From: JAUVUV01 sp964548275
GTDB taxonomy: Bacteria > Gemmatimonadota > Glassbacteria > GWA2-58-10
DNA length: 50,580 nucleotides
Assembly: GCA_964548275.1 (NCBI GenBank)
Contig: CAZJQI010000030.1
Span: 1 to 50,580, forward strand
Reading direction: 5' to 3'
This document shows, in pieces, positions 16,672 to 26,204 of the stretch; the first letter of the stretch is position 1; each line of letters starts with the position of its first letter. Both the position numbers and the translations under genes were made by a program. The notes beneath the pieces were generated by a model. That model was not told the DNA's origin. It searched no databases and was given only the letters and a program-made list of their open reading frames with translations.

Positions 16672-17667
16672 TCAGGATTTAATCCTCAACAGGCTATCGG
16701 GTCCCACCTCTTTGACATAGGCGATCACCCGTTCGAGTGTTGTATCCAGGTCGTATTGGGCTTTGTAACCGGTGCACTTGCAGACCTTGGAAATATTGGG
16801 TATCCGCCTGCGCATGTCTTCGAACCCTTTCGCAAAAGCCTCATCGTAGGGAACCAAGAGGATCTCGGAGGAACTACCCACCATTTTCCGGATTTTCTCG
16901 GCCAGATCGAGAATTTTAATCTCCCTGTTATTGCCCACGTTGAATATCTCTCCTTCGGCTTCTGGAATCCGGCTCAGGCGCACCAGATACTCCACAGTAT
17001 CGTCGACATATGTGAAACAGCGGCTCTGGTGGCCGTCCCCGTAAACCAGGAGCGGCTCTTTTTTAAGAGCGAAAGCCACAAAACGGGGTATCACCATTCC
17101 GTAACGGCCGGTCTGGCGCGGTCCCACGGTGTTGAAAAGGCGGGCGATCACCACCGGCAGTTTCTTTTCCTGGTAATAGGCCAGGGCCAGGAATTCATCC
17201 ATCGCCTTGGAACAGGCATATGACCAGCGATTCTTGGTCGTCGGTCCCATCAGGCTGTCATCTTCCTCCTTGAACGGAACCTTGTTGCTTTTTCCATAGA
17301 TCTCGCTGGTCGAGGTAATCAGAGTCTTCTTCTTGTACCGGTTAGCGATTTTAAGCACCATCTCGGTTCCCAGGATATTGGTCTCGATCACTTCCACCGG
17401 GCGCTCGACAATCAGTTCCACTCCAACCGAGGCCGCCAGATGGAAAATGATGTCGCACTCACTGACCAGACGGTCCATTACGGTTTCGTTGAGAATGTTT
17501 TCGATTGCGAAAGAATAGTTTTTGTTGGCTGTAAGGTGCTTGATATTTTCCATTCTTCCGGTGGATAGATTATCGATAATAGTCACTTTATAAGCGAGAT
17601 CAAGAAGTTTCTCGCTCAAATGAGAACCGATAAATCCAGCCCCACCGGTGATTAATGCTCTCATCAA
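16672..17667 (-). CDS. NAD-dependent nucleotide-sugar epimerase/dehydratase (extended SDR)
   Basis: A 331-aa extended short-chain dehydrogenase/reductase. The NAD motif GGAGFIGSHL lies at about 8-17, the catalytic Ser/Thr in TSTSEIYG near 126, and the Tyr-Lys pair in YACSK at about 150. ARLFNTVGPRQTGRYGMVIPRF and YGDGHQSRCFTYVDD are typical of the UDP-glucuronate decarboxylase / UDP-glucose epimerase group. The exact substrate cannot be fixed. It supplies an activated sugar to the surrounding polysaccharide locus. Two adjacent methionines begin the ORF; either may be the start. Confidence 0.85.
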   Translation of the reverse strand: MMRALITGGAGFIGSHLSEKLLDLAYKVTIIDNLSTGRMENIKHLTANKNYSFAIENILNETVMDRLVSECDIIFHLAASVGVELIVERPVEVIETNILGTEMVLKIANRYKKKTLITSTSEIYGKSNKVPFKEEDDSLMGPTTKNRWSYACSKAMDEFLALAYYQEKKLPVVIARLFNTVGPRQTGRYGMVIPRFVAFALKKEPLLVYGDGHQSRCFTYVDDTVEYLVRLSRIPEAEGEIFNVGNNREIKILDLAEKIRKMVGSSSEILLVPYDEAFAKGFEDMRRRIPNISKVCKCTGYKAQYDLDTTLERVIAYVKEVGPDSLLRIKS

Positions 17668-17879
17668 GATGCTCCTGTGGTTGATTTCAAAAAAGAATCG
17701 GACGCCGGTTTAAGCCACAGGCTGGAGGCAAGCCAAAGGTACAGGCGGATTGTGTCTGAGGATGACCGAATTGTCGCAGGATGCGGGCATCTATTCGGCT
17801 AAGAAAAAATCTTCGATAATGTTTTTCTCGTGCCGTCTCGTGTACCCTTTCTTCATCACCTCGTGCCGGCCGCTTTAGA

Positions 17880-19064
17880 TTAATTCAGGTTTATTCCCTC
17901 AATTTTTATTAAGTTCCGGTAAAGCTTGTCGATATCGCCTAACAGCCTGTTTTTATCGAACAGGGGATAAGCCTTTTTCTTGCCGGCGTCCCCCATCATT
18001 TTGCGGCGTTCAGGGTTTCTGAGCAGGTAGAGAATTGCCTCGGCCAATGCCATCGGATCGTTCGAGGGAACCAGCAACCCATTGTCGCCGTCCAGGATTA
18101 AATCCCCCACACCCCCGACATTAGTTGAGATTACCGGCTTACCTGCGGCCATGGCTTCGATCAGGGCCACGGGCAACCCCTCGTTGAAAGAACTCAGGAT
18201 CACGATGTCCAGACCGGTATAGATTTTCACCAGGTCGTGCTGAAAACCCATAAAGATAACCCGAGATTCCAGACCAAGGTCCCGGGTCTTTTGTTCGAGG
18301 TAAGTTCTCAACTCGCCATCGCCGATAATCAAAAATCGTACATTTTCGAAGTTTTGAAGTATCAGCCGGGTGGATTCAAGGAAACAGAGATGGTTTTTGA
18401 TCGGCACGAGCCTGGCGACTATTCCCACCAGGAGAGTCTGCCGGGGCAGAGAGAGTTCTCTGCGAAGCTTGTTCGGGTCGGTTTTCGTGTTGACAAATGG
18501 TTTCAGATCTAGACCGAGCGGAATGGAGACAACTTTTTCCTGTTCGGCCACCTTGTACTGGATAATTTCTCTGCGCTGCTGCTCGCTGACAGTGATAATA
18601 ACATTGGTGAATTTAGCCAACAGGCGCTCTAACCACAAGAAAAATTTCGATTTGAAGAATCCGAAGTAGCTATGAAATACGTGGCCGTGAAAGGTATGGA
18701 TAATGACCGGCACCCCGGTCAGTTTGGCCGCAATCCGGCCCAGAGTACCCGCCTTTGCCGTGTGGGTGTGGACGATATCGGGTTTCTCGATGTTGATTAG
18801 CCTGATCAGCTTGATCAGGGCTCGAAAGTCCTCTTTGAAGAATATCTCACGGCCCAGGGCGTCGATAACTATCGGATGCACCCCTTTTTCTTCGGCCACG
18901 TCGTACATGTTCCCCTCGGCCGGAGACTCTATTCCGGTGACAAGCTGAGAAACGTAGCGACCGAAATCAAGCTCACTGTTGAGAATGATAACATGAAGAG
19001 CCGGGCCGCCGATGTTCAGCCGGGCGATAATCCTGAGGATTTTGATTTTTCGTTTTTGCTGCAT
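17880..19064 (-). CDS. Glycosyltransferase family 4
   Basis: A 394-aa GT-B protein. The N-terminal domain has KPDIVHTHTAKAGTLGRIAAKL, and the C-terminal donor-binding domain has the E-x7-E motif in FNEGLPVALIEAMAAGKPVISTNVGGVGDLI. These are hallmarks of GT4 retaining transferases that build surface polysaccharides from nucleotide sugars. The ATG gives MQQKRKIKILRI; the leader up to the preceding gene is about 30 bp, so it is in the same operon as the GT-DUF218 gene. Acceptor and sugar are unknown. Confidence 0.85.
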   Translation of the reverse strand: MQQKRKIKILRIIARLNIGGPALHVIILNSELDFGRYVSQLVTGIESPAEGNMYDVAEEKGVHPIVIDALGREIFFKEDFRALIKLIRLINIEKPDIVHTHTAKAGTLGRIAAKLTGVPVIIHTFHGHVFHSYFGFFKSKFFLWLERLLAKFTNVIITVSEQQRREIIQYKVAEQEKVVSIPLGLDLKPFVNTKTDPNKLRRELSLPRQTLLVGIVARLVPIKNHLCFLESTRLILQNFENVRFLIIGDGELRTYLEQKTRDLGLESRVIFMGFQHDLVKIYTGLDIVILSSFNEGLPVALIEAMAAGKPVISTNVGGVGDLILDGDNGLLVPSNDPMALAEAILYLLRNPERRKMMGDAGKKKAYPLFDKNRLLGDIDKLYRNLIKIEGINLN

Positions 19065-19094
19065 GGTTGCCTAACTCATCCTCTGCACCGCTTC

Positions 19095-20981
19095 TTAGAT
19101 ACGGTCCAGCCACCAGTAATATACAATCGCCGCGTATTCGTGTAAAATGGCTTTCAACTGCTCCAGACGGTTGCCGACCTGGGGGTGAAAAAAGATATTC
19201 TCGGCCACTGGAGTCAGATGTAACGAATCCTGGGTGATTCCGCTTTCGGGATAAAGATTCAACTGGCGGTCGAATAGCAGCTTGGTACGAAGCATATTGT
19301 ATTGCCCGGAGACAACCAGGGCAGATGTAAGTCCGTGGCCTGTCATCAGGGCGAGACAGTTGGTCACGTTTTGATAATTGTTCGCAGCTTTATCCTCGAT
19401 GATAATATCCCAGGCCGGGATCCCCTCGGCCAGAGCGAACTTTTTCATATTCTCCGAATCCTTGCGGTTGAATTGCTGGTAGCCGCTGGAAAAAATAACC
19501 TTGGGGGCAAGACCCTCACGATAGAGCCTGGCTGCGTATCGGGCGCGCTCGTGGGTGGAGGTGCCCGGCCTGCCGCTTTCTCCCACACCGCCTCCGAAAA
19601 CGAGGATTACATCACTGGGCGCTGGAGGCTCCTCAATCCGCAGGGGGCTGCCCAGAAAATAAATAGATGGAATCCAGTAAATTGCGGCATAGAGCAGGAA
19701 TAACCCGGTAATTACAGCGAGACTTCTCTTACGGTAGGCGGCATAAACCGAAGCAAGATGTTCCCGCCAACTGAGCTCAGCCCCGGTTTTCAGCGTATCA
19801 ATCTTGTTCTGGATCAATTCGCTCATCTTCTCCATTCTTACTGCCCAGGAATTGTTCCGGGCCAGCTCGATCCTCGCCTGTCGAGCCTTCTTTTCTTCAT
19901 TGCTGCCGGCAGCAGCGAGCCTGTTTCGGATATAAGCTGCAAATGCTTCCGCATCTTCGCCGAGATCCACCATTGCCGGATGCTGTTGGGCAAATAACTC
20001 CACTTCTCTGATCGTGGTCGACACCACCGGCAGCCCCATTGCCAGGTATTCGTTCAGTTTTGTCGGGTACACGTTATCCGTATATTCTGTTTTGAGATAG
20101 GGAATCAGCCCGAGTTCGAAATAGCGGAGGTAGCAGGGCAATAGATCGTGAGATTTGCCGCCCAAAAGGTGTACATTGGGCAGGTTGCGCAGAAGATGCA
20201 TCTGTTCCTGTTCGGGTCCGACAAAGACGAAATTGACCTCAGGCAAGAGCCCGGAAAGCTTGGAGACAAGTTCCTGGTCGAGCCAGCGGTGAAGGCCGCC
20301 GATATATCCGATACGCACTGGGGGAATGGTCTTGAGGTCTTCGGGAAGACATTCGGTTCGGCTTTCTCTTACCTTTTCGAAAGTCTCGTAGTCCACAGTG
20401 AATGGGAACTTATGGACCTCCTTGTTGCCAGCCAGGCAATGCCCGCGCAGTAACTCGGAGGTGACAAATACCAGGTCGGCCAGGCGGATCATCCGTTTTT
20501 CGCTGGCCCTGATCCTGGAGGCCCTAACAGAGCTGTGTTCGAAGCTGTCAATGCAATAATAGATTAACAGCTTGTATGGGAGGCTTTTGATAACTTCCAG
20601 TGTCAGGGCACTTGGCAGAAAAGAATAGATAATGGGGTTCGAATACCTTTGAGACTTGCACCAGGAATTAAGCAGACGCAGGAAAAGCAGCTTGTTCAAC
20701 AAGCGCGCTAGGCGGGAGTGGGGAAAGGGAAGCAGCAGAGGGCTGAACACATAGAGGTTTTTTTCCTGGAGACGGAATCCCTTGTATCCCCGCCGCCAGT
20801 TGCGGATCCTTTTTACCAGGCGAGGATAATCGCTCAAACGGGGTCTGCGCACACCGGTGTTTTCGATAAAAAGAACCCGGTTGCCGCCAGCCGCAAGCCG
20901 GTGCATAATCTCCTGATGGCCCTGCCAGTTGAAATCCCAATCGATCGAGGAAAAGCAGATTATGTCTTCATTGGTTATCAT
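19095..20981 (-). CDS. Glycosyltransferase (TuaH-like) fused to a membrane-anchored DUF218 domain
   Basis: A 628-aa protein in two parts. Residues 1 to about 385 form a GT-B glycosyltransferase resembling TuaH-like enzymes (CFSSIDWDFNWQGHQEI; RIGYIGGLHRWLD; NEYLAMGLPVVST). A membrane helix lies at about 420-442. Residues about 456-628 form a DUF218 (SanA/YdcF-like) domain starting VILVFGGGVG, with ERARYAARLYREG, VIFSSGYQ and ALVVSGQYNMLRTKLLFDR. DUF218 proteins are linked to envelope glycan steps in several bacteria. The frame is open throughout, so this is a genuine single ORF. The membrane segment would place the two domains on opposite sides if both fold normally. Confidence 0.8.
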   Translation of the reverse strand: MITNEDIICFSSIDWDFNWQGHQEIMHRLAAGGNRVLFIENTGVRRPRLSDYPRLVKRIRNWRRGYKGFRLQEKNLYVFSPLLLPFPHSRLARLLNKLLFLRLLNSWCKSQRYSNPIIYSFLPSALTLEVIKSLPYKLLIYYCIDSFEHSSVRASRIRASEKRMIRLADLVFVTSELLRGHCLAGNKEVHKFPFTVDYETFEKVRESRTECLPEDLKTIPPVRIGYIGGLHRWLDQELVSKLSGLLPEVNFVFVGPEQEQMHLLRNLPNVHLLGGKSHDLLPCYLRYFELGLIPYLKTEYTDNVYPTKLNEYLAMGLPVVSTTIREVELFAQQHPAMVDLGEDAEAFAAYIRNRLAAAGSNEEKKARQARIELARNNSWAVRMEKMSELIQNKIDTLKTGAELSWREHLASVYAAYRKRSLAVITGLFLLYAAIYWIPSIYFLGSPLRIEEPPAPSDVILVFGGGVGESGRPGTSTHERARYAARLYREGLAPKVIFSSGYQQFNRKDSENMKKFALAEGIPAWDIIIEDKAANNYQNVTNCLALMTGHGLTSALVVSGQYNMLRTKLLFDRQLNLYPESGITQDSLHLTPVAENIFFHPQVGNRLEQLKAILHEYAAIVYYWWLDRI

Positions 20982-21059
20982 AGTTTCTCTTGCCTGATCC
21001 CCGGAGCCTGTTCCTGCTGAGAGCAGAGAGGGGCTGATCGCTGACCCTCCCGGGCGAGC

Positions 21060-21734
21060 TCAGTGACGATTTCCACCTGATTTACGGCTCTGAATAAATT
21101 TTAACGCGGCTTCAACCAAAAATCTGCCCGAACGTCCCGCATTTACTGCAAGCCAAACAAAAACCCTGCCTGTATTTTGAATGATGCCCGCTACGGAACA
21201 TGCCGAAGAAGAAGTATTGTTTTTCGGTGCTAATTGTAGCAGCACAACTATCAACATTAATGTCAGCAGAAGACCTGCGCTCCAGCTTATGCGATAATCG
21301 TTATCCGGAATAAATGCCAGCAGCAGAGAGCGCAGAATATAAAACGCAGCCAGGAAGACCAGCCCGAAAAAAAGGATGTTTCTTCGGGTCAGGAGTTTTT
21401 CCCGCTGTCGTTTTATTCCGGCTATCAAAGAAACCACCCCACTTTGATTGAGGTGGAGGTTTTTTATCCAGAAGCGGAAACGGTGGAGGCGGGGGGTAAC
21501 CAGATTATAAGTTCTGCGGTAGTTTTCCGCATTTTTTACCAGGGAAGCCAGGGGTTTGCTATCGATATCGAGGTAGTCTCTCACTTTAAAAAAGGAGACT
21601 AGCCGGCTACCGGCGATAATCCTATGGATCATCCCGGCTGAGGAGCCGGCAAGTGCCAGAAACCGGCTGCCGGAAGATAGCTTTCTTAGCAAGTGAACTG
21701 TGGCCGAATTTTCCAGAATCTTGGTTTTATACAT
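21060..21734 (-). CDS. Hypothetical membrane protein in polysaccharide locus
   Basis: I do not recognise a family. The 224-aa product has a basic N-terminal half and two adjacent membrane segments at about 121-142 (ILFFGLVFLAAFYILRSLLLAFI) and 151-170. A further hydrophobic stretch near 190 may be peripheral. The C-terminus is basic. It lies between two glycosyltransferase genes on the same strand, so a role in export, chain-length control or anchoring is possible but unsupported by any motif. ATG start. Confidence 0.6.
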   Translation of the reverse strand: MYKTKILENSATVHLLRKLSSGSRFLALAGSSAGMIHRIIAGSRLVSFFKVRDYLDIDSKPLASLVKNAENYRRTYNLVTPRLHRFRFWIKNLHLNQSGVVSLIAGIKRQREKLLTRRNILFFGLVFLAAFYILRSLLLAFIPDNDYRISWSAGLLLTLMLIVVLLQLAPKNNTSSSACSVAGIIQNTGRVFVWLAVNAGRSGRFLVEAALKFIQSRKSGGNRH

Positions 21735-21800
21735 GGTTAATCCTGCTCCGAAAATAATAGACCAAAGGTGCGTTATTCTGTGGTTTCGGTAAAAACCACC

Positions 21801-21830
21801 TGTAGGGGCGCACGGCCGTGCGCCCCTACA
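21801..21830. repeat. Perfect 30-bp palindrome
   Basis: The 30 bases are exactly equal to their own reverse complement; the centre is ACGGCCGT and the ends are TGTAGGGG/CCCCTACA. It directly abuts copy B of the 52-bp repeat. A related palindrome (core GGGACACGGCGCGCCGTGTC) is found at 46039-46062. Confidence 0.9.
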
Positions 21831-21877
21831 GAAAACAAAACATTTTCATTGTTTTCGGGTGAGCCAGTGGCTCATGA
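21826..21877 (+). repeat. Dispersed 52-bp repeat, copy B
   Basis: About 49 of 52 bases match copy A at 52-103, in the same orientation. The copy lies in the 198-bp gap between the hypothetical membrane protein and a glycosyltransferase and overlaps the end of the 30-bp palindrome by five bases (CTACA). Inverted repeat GAAAACAA...TTGTTTTC is perfect in this copy. Confidence 0.75.
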
Positions 21878-21932
21878 CGACTGCTATAAAAAGACCGATT
21901 TCACAAGTTTGAGCAGCCTGAAAGACAGCTTT

Positions 21933-23015
21933 TCAAGCTCGAGCGGCATCGAGGATTACCGTTTTAAACCGCGGGGCTACCTTGAGCAGGCTGTACCTGG
22001 CTTCGACCAATCTGCGTCCCGCCTTGCCGACCTTGTGCCGAAGAGCCTCATCATGCACCAGGCGGCAAAGTATATCAACCCATTGTTTTTCGTCTTCGGC
22101 CAGGAAGCCGTTCACTCCGTGGTCTATCAATTCAAGATTCATACCAACCGGGCTGCAAACCGCAGGAATCCCGACAGACATATACTCGATCGCCTTGAAA
22201 GCACACTTGCCGCGGGTCCATTGGTTGTCCGGCATTGGCATGATACCGATATCGAATTTCTGGAGAAGGGCGATTTCACTTTCAAGCGACCATGGCAGGC
22301 AGTTTATTCCCTCCGGCAGATCTCCTGTGAGCTGTCCCCCCACCACCAGCAACCTCGCTTTACCCTGGCAGCATGTGAGTACCTTGTCGATAACCGGTCT
22401 GAAATTTTCAAGAAACTCGATAGTGGTCGGGCTGCCGATCCAGCCGATTACCACTTCATTTTTTTCCTCGCCTTTGTCTTGCGGGGCAAAGAGAGCGGTG
22501 TCCACCACTGTAGGCAGAATCTCAATCTTTCTTGCCCCCGCGCGTCCGGCAAACTCTGCCAGATAATTGTTACCTGCAATGGTTACCCTGCTGCCGCGCA
22601 CGATTGAGGCAACCTTGCCCGGGCATTTCAGCCTGCCCAATGCTCGGTTGGATTCGGCCACGTTGGGCAGGAAAATCGCATCATCGAAATCATAGACATA
22701 TGGTTTGCCAAGCAACTGCAGCAGCCATTCGAACCATGCCGGTCCAATCGGAAAAGGCTCCCGGTGGATGAATACAATATCGTAGGAAATAGAGCGCAAG
22801 AGGTCAAGCACCCGGTTCAGCGAGCAGATAAGGCCGTAGAGGAATTTCTTCGTGTAACGGCCCGGTTGGTAAAGTATGCGCCAGAAGGCATCGCTGTAAA
22901 AGGGGCGCACTCGTGTGCGGATACCCTCCTGGTGCAGAAATGGGAGAAACTGCAACACCCGGAACCGGTTGCTTGCCCCTTGCGGGGGATAAGGTACGAT
23001 AAAGAGGACTTTCAT
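21933..23015 (-). CDS. Glycosyltransferase (GT4-like, YDFDDA type)
   Basis: A 360-aa GT-B protein. The N-terminal domain begins KVLFIVPYPPQGASNRFRVLQFL and contains VYDFDDAIFLPN near residue 112. The C-terminal domain has VVIGWIGSPTTIEFLENFRPV and EYMSVGIPAVCSPVGMNLELI. The YDFDDA and GWIGSP elements also occur in the product of 28574-29635, so the two are paralogues. Its ATG overlaps the stop of the upstream glycosyltransferase as ATGA, which implies translational coupling. Donor and acceptor are unknown. Confidence 0.82.
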   Translation of the reverse strand: MKVLFIVPYPPQGASNRFRVLQFLPFLHQEGIRTRVRPFYSDAFWRILYQPGRYTKKFLYGLICSLNRVLDLLRSISYDIVFIHREPFPIGPAWFEWLLQLLGKPYVYDFDDAIFLPNVAESNRALGRLKCPGKVASIVRGSRVTIAGNNYLAEFAGRAGARKIEILPTVVDTALFAPQDKGEEKNEVVIGWIGSPTTIEFLENFRPVIDKVLTCCQGKARLLVVGGQLTGDLPEGINCLPWSLESEIALLQKFDIGIMPMPDNQWTRGKCAFKAIEYMSVGIPAVCSPVGMNLELIDHGVNGFLAEDEKQWVDILCRLVHDEALRHKVGKAGRRLVEARYSLLKVAPRFKTVILDAARA

Positions 23016-24229
23016 CTGTTTTCCCGATCCCTGGACAACCAGCGGTAAAGTTCCAGATAGCTCTCGACTCCGCCTGCGAGCGAAAAATTTTCCTCAGCCG
23101 CAGTACGGCACCTTGCGGTAAGGGAGCTGTCCTGGAGAAGCTCGAGTAGGCTGTCCAGTGCGGTATTGAAACCTGCCTCGCTGAATTCCTCGATCACTAC
23201 ACCGATGTTTCGGCTCCGTACGTATTGCTCGTGGTCGCCGACTCCGGAATTGATCAGCACCGGTCGGCCGCAGGCGAGCGATTCGGCGAATTTGGTCGCG
23301 CAGGAGGCCTGCTTGCTGAAAGAGGGCCTGATAAAGAATATCGAGCAGTCCGCATTGGCAAAGGCCTGCGGCACCTGGTTGTAAGGCAGAGATTCTATTG
23401 TGATCCTCTCGGCAGTGCCCTGCATAAGGTTCAGCTTTCCGAGAACATTCTTCAGTATGGCCGGGTCCGAGGGCGTGATCAAGGTGAAACTGCTTTCCGG
23501 CAACCTCGAGAAAAGAACATCGAAAAAGGCGATCATCTCCTCAATCAGGTACCAGGTGCCGAGGCTTCCGGCATAAACCAGTTTCAGGCTGTTTTTCGAA
23601 TCCCTTACAGCCGGACCGGGCCGGAAAAGCTCAATGTCTGCACAGGTGGGGATTACCGCGATCCGGGGCTCGAGCTTTCGAGAGGGTATCATTCCCCGCA
23701 GGATTTCGGCCCCGCGCCTGCTCAGGATAACAATCGCATCGGCCCGCAGGAGAAATTTTTTCTCCAGGCGCCTGAAAGTTCTGTAAAGCAGCCCGCCTTT
23801 TTTCCAGAGGCCGCCCTCCACTCTTTCGTGGACCCAGAAACCGCGCATGTCGAAAAGGAATCTCGCCCGGCTGAGGGTACAGAGGCCGAGGGCGATAGTG
23901 GCGGCAATATAGCTCCTGGCGTGGAGGATTCCTATCCGGTGGCGCAGGATAAGGCTCCAGGCGACTGCCAGCCCGGTGAGGATATCCCAGACAGTGGAGG
24001 CGACCGCGGGGTGCTTGTGATAACCAAGCCGGTGCCAGCAAACACCGCAGGAGGCGAGAGATTCTTCCACCTGCCTTACCTGCGGGCCCGAGCAGAGTTC
24101 GCGCTTTTCAAAGCTGAGAACGTGCAGCGCTACCCCACGAAGGCCCAGTTGTCGCAAATACGGCTGGACCTGAGAGTAACCCAGCGGATCAAGAAGGCCG
24201 TCGTAGGTTATATAAAGCACAGATTTCAT
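23012..24229 (-). CDS. Glycosyltransferase (GT4-like)
   Basis: A 405-aa GT-B protein starting MKSVLYITYDGLLDPLGYSQVQPYLRQL, a pattern common to GT4 enzymes next to AsnB-type amidotransferases in exopolysaccharide clusters. The middle contains LKLVYAGSLGTWYLIEEMIAFFD (start of the donor domain) and the end ESLACGRPVLINSGVGDHEQYV. It lies 3 bp after the asnB-like gene and overlaps the next gene by ATGA, so the three form a tightly packed unit. Substrates cannot be assigned. Confidence 0.83.
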   Translation of the reverse strand: MKSVLYITYDGLLDPLGYSQVQPYLRQLGLRGVALHVLSFEKRELCSGPQVRQVEESLASCGVCWHRLGYHKHPAVASTVWDILTGLAVAWSLILRHRIGILHARSYIAATIALGLCTLSRARFLFDMRGFWVHERVEGGLWKKGGLLYRTFRRLEKKFLLRADAIVILSRRGAEILRGMIPSRKLEPRIAVIPTCADIELFRPGPAVRDSKNSLKLVYAGSLGTWYLIEEMIAFFDVLFSRLPESSFTLITPSDPAILKNVLGKLNLMQGTAERITIESLPYNQVPQAFANADCSIFFIRPSFSKQASCATKFAESLACGRPVLINSGVGDHEQYVRSRNIGVVIEEFSEAGFNTALDSLLELLQDSSLTARCRTAAEENFSLAGGVESYLELYRWLSRDRENR

Positions 24230-24232
24230 TTT

Positions 24233-26149
24233 TCAAGTGTCGAAAAAAGTCCGCTGCCACAGCTCAAACATCAGCAGGATCCAGAGGTGGTGTCCCAGGT
24301 CGCGCCTGCCCTCCAGGTGATACTTGATCAACTTTTCCACCTCGGAGCGGCGGAAATAGCCCCTTTGGGCAAAGGTGTTATCAAGAAGGTGGTCCTGCAG
24401 GAACTGCCGCAATTCGCCCCTGAACCACTTGCCGAGCGGCACGGCGAATCCCCACTTTGGTTTCCTGAGGATTTCCGGTGGCAGCCAGGGGGTGACCGCC
24501 TCCTTGAGAATTGCCTTGAGCCTGTTTCCCCTGAGCTTGAAACTTGCGGGCAGCATGTTTGCAAATTCCACCAGTTCATGATCCAGGAAAGGGCTTCTTC
24601 CCTCGAGCGAGACCGCCATGGTAGCGATATCCATCTTGACCAACAGGTCGTTGGGCAGGTAGAACATCGCATCCACAAAAGCCGCGGCATCGGCCCCGTC
24701 CAGGTTTCCGGCTTGCTCGAACAGTCCGTTCAGCAGCTCCGGCGAGGAGGCCCGGCCGATTTGAGCGAGAATCTCCCTGGTAAGCACTGCGCGCTTTTCC
24801 TGTTCAGTGAAAAAACCCATCCAGCGGGTGAAACGTTCCGGCCGGGGCAGGTCAGCAGCATCCGCGAACCGGCGGAAGCCGGCAGCCAGGCTGCTGCGCT
24901 CGTAAGCCTTGGGGGAAAAGGCGCGTAAGGTGGAGCATACGGCAAGCCGCACAGGCGAAGGCAGCCGGTGAAAGATGTCGGCCATCCGGTTGGCGTAATG
25001 GCGGCGGTAGCCGGTAAATGATTCGTCTCCGCCGTCACCGTTGAGCGCCACTGTCACGTGCTGGCGGGTCATTCTGGCCAGGTAGTAGCTGGGAATCGCC
25101 GAGCTGTCCGCATAAGGTTCGCCGTAGCGCTCCACCAGCACAGGGAGTACCTCCAGGGCTTTCGGCTCCACGACAAACTCCTGGTGTTCGGTATCGTAGT
25201 GGCGGGCCACGATCCGCGCGTGGGGAAGCTCGTTGAACTTTTTTTCGGCAAACCCGACGGAAAAAGTTTTCACCTTTCCCGAGCCTGCTCTGCTCATCGC
25301 GGCCACCACCGAACTTGAGTCGATACCGCCGCTCAGGAAAACCCCGAGGGGGACATCACTCACCAGGCGCAGGCGGGTGGCCTCGAGCAGTTTTTCCCGG
25401 ATTGCCTCGCAGGCCTCCTCACGGCTAAGCTTGAGTTTGGGGCCTGGCTTGAGCTGCCAGTAACGCCGGATTTCAATCTTCCCGGCTCGTAATGCCAGAT
25501 AATGAGCCGGCGGGAGTTTTTGCACTCCCTTGAAAGCGGTCATCGGCGCTGGCACGCACATGAATGTGAGGTAGTGGTAGACTGCGGTCCAGTCAACCTG
25601 ACGCCGGATGTGCCGGTCGGCAAGCAGGGAGGCAAATTCGGAGGCGAAAGTGAGGCGGCCTTCGCTCTGGTAATAGAGCAGGGGCTTTTTGCCCATCCGG
25701 TCGCGGGCTAGAAAAAGTGTTTCGCGCTTGGTATCCCAGAGTGCGAAGGCGAACATTCCGCGCAGCCGCTGGAGCGCACCCTGAATGCCGAAACTCTCAT
25801 AGAGGTGAAGGAGGGTTTCGCAGTCTGTTTTGGTGCTGAACCGGTGTCCGAGAGCCTCGAGTTGGGGGCGCAGTTGCTGGAAGTTGTAAATCTCGCCGTT
25901 GAACACCAGGAAACAGGTTTCATTCTCGTTGGCTATCGGCTGATGGCCGCCTGCCAGATCGATAATGCTCAGCCTGCGGAAGGCAAGTCCCACACTTGTT
26001 TTGCCGGGCTCCTGGCCCAGCGCGCGAGCGTTGCGGTAGAACCCCTCGTCGTCGGGACCGCGATGGACAAGTTTGGCGGCCATGGCCTGGAGAAGTTCCA
26101 TCTCGACCGGCCGGCCCAGGCTGTCCACAACACCCGCTATTCCGCACAT
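24233..26149 (-). CDS. Asparagine synthase (glutamine-hydrolysing)-like amidotransferase
   Basis: A 638-aa AsnB-family enzyme. Cys2 (MCGIAGVVD) is the glutaminase nucleophile after removal of Met1; the class II amidotransferase domain runs to about 210 (RGPDDEGF, FNGEIYNF). The synthetase domain has the PP-loop SGGIDSSSV (273-281) and VALNGDGGDESFTGYRRH. In polysaccharide loci such proteins probably amidate a sugar carboxylate rather than aspartate; that is an inference from context. It is first in a unit with the two glycosyltransferases downstream. Confidence 0.88.
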   Translation of the reverse strand: MCGIAGVVDSLGRPVEMELLQAMAAKLVHRGPDDEGFYRNARALGQEPGKTSVGLAFRRLSIIDLAGGHQPIANENETCFLVFNGEIYNFQQLRPQLEALGHRFSTKTDCETLLHLYESFGIQGALQRLRGMFAFALWDTKRETLFLARDRMGKKPLLYYQSEGRLTFASEFASLLADRHIRRQVDWTAVYHYLTFMCVPAPMTAFKGVQKLPPAHYLALRAGKIEIRRYWQLKPGPKLKLSREEACEAIREKLLEATRLRLVSDVPLGVFLSGGIDSSSVVAAMSRAGSGKVKTFSVGFAEKKFNELPHARIVARHYDTEHQEFVVEPKALEVLPVLVERYGEPYADSSAIPSYYLARMTRQHVTVALNGDGGDESFTGYRRHYANRMADIFHRLPSPVRLAVCSTLRAFSPKAYERSSLAAGFRRFADAADLPRPERFTRWMGFFTEQEKRAVLTREILAQIGRASSPELLNGLFEQAGNLDGADAAAFVDAMFYLPNDLLVKMDIATMAVSLEGRSPFLDHELVEFANMLPASFKLRGNRLKAILKEAVTPWLPPEILRKPKWGFAVPLGKWFRGELRQFLQDHLLDNTFAQRGYFRRSEVEKLIKYHLEGRRDLGHHLWILLMFELWQRTFFDT

Positions 26150-26204
26150 TGGCAGTCTCCTGAAGGTATAAAAAGCATTCTTTTACAGCCTTACCCGGTT
26201 TACC

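Noticed and set aside
52..21877. CRISPR array
   Set aside because: The two 52-bp copies lie more than 21 kb apart with no regular spacers or Cas genes.
23225..24928. 567-codon plus-strand open frame
   Set aside because: It is the complement of a glycosyltransferase and the asparagine synthase-like gene. The long frame follows from G+C-rich codon use.
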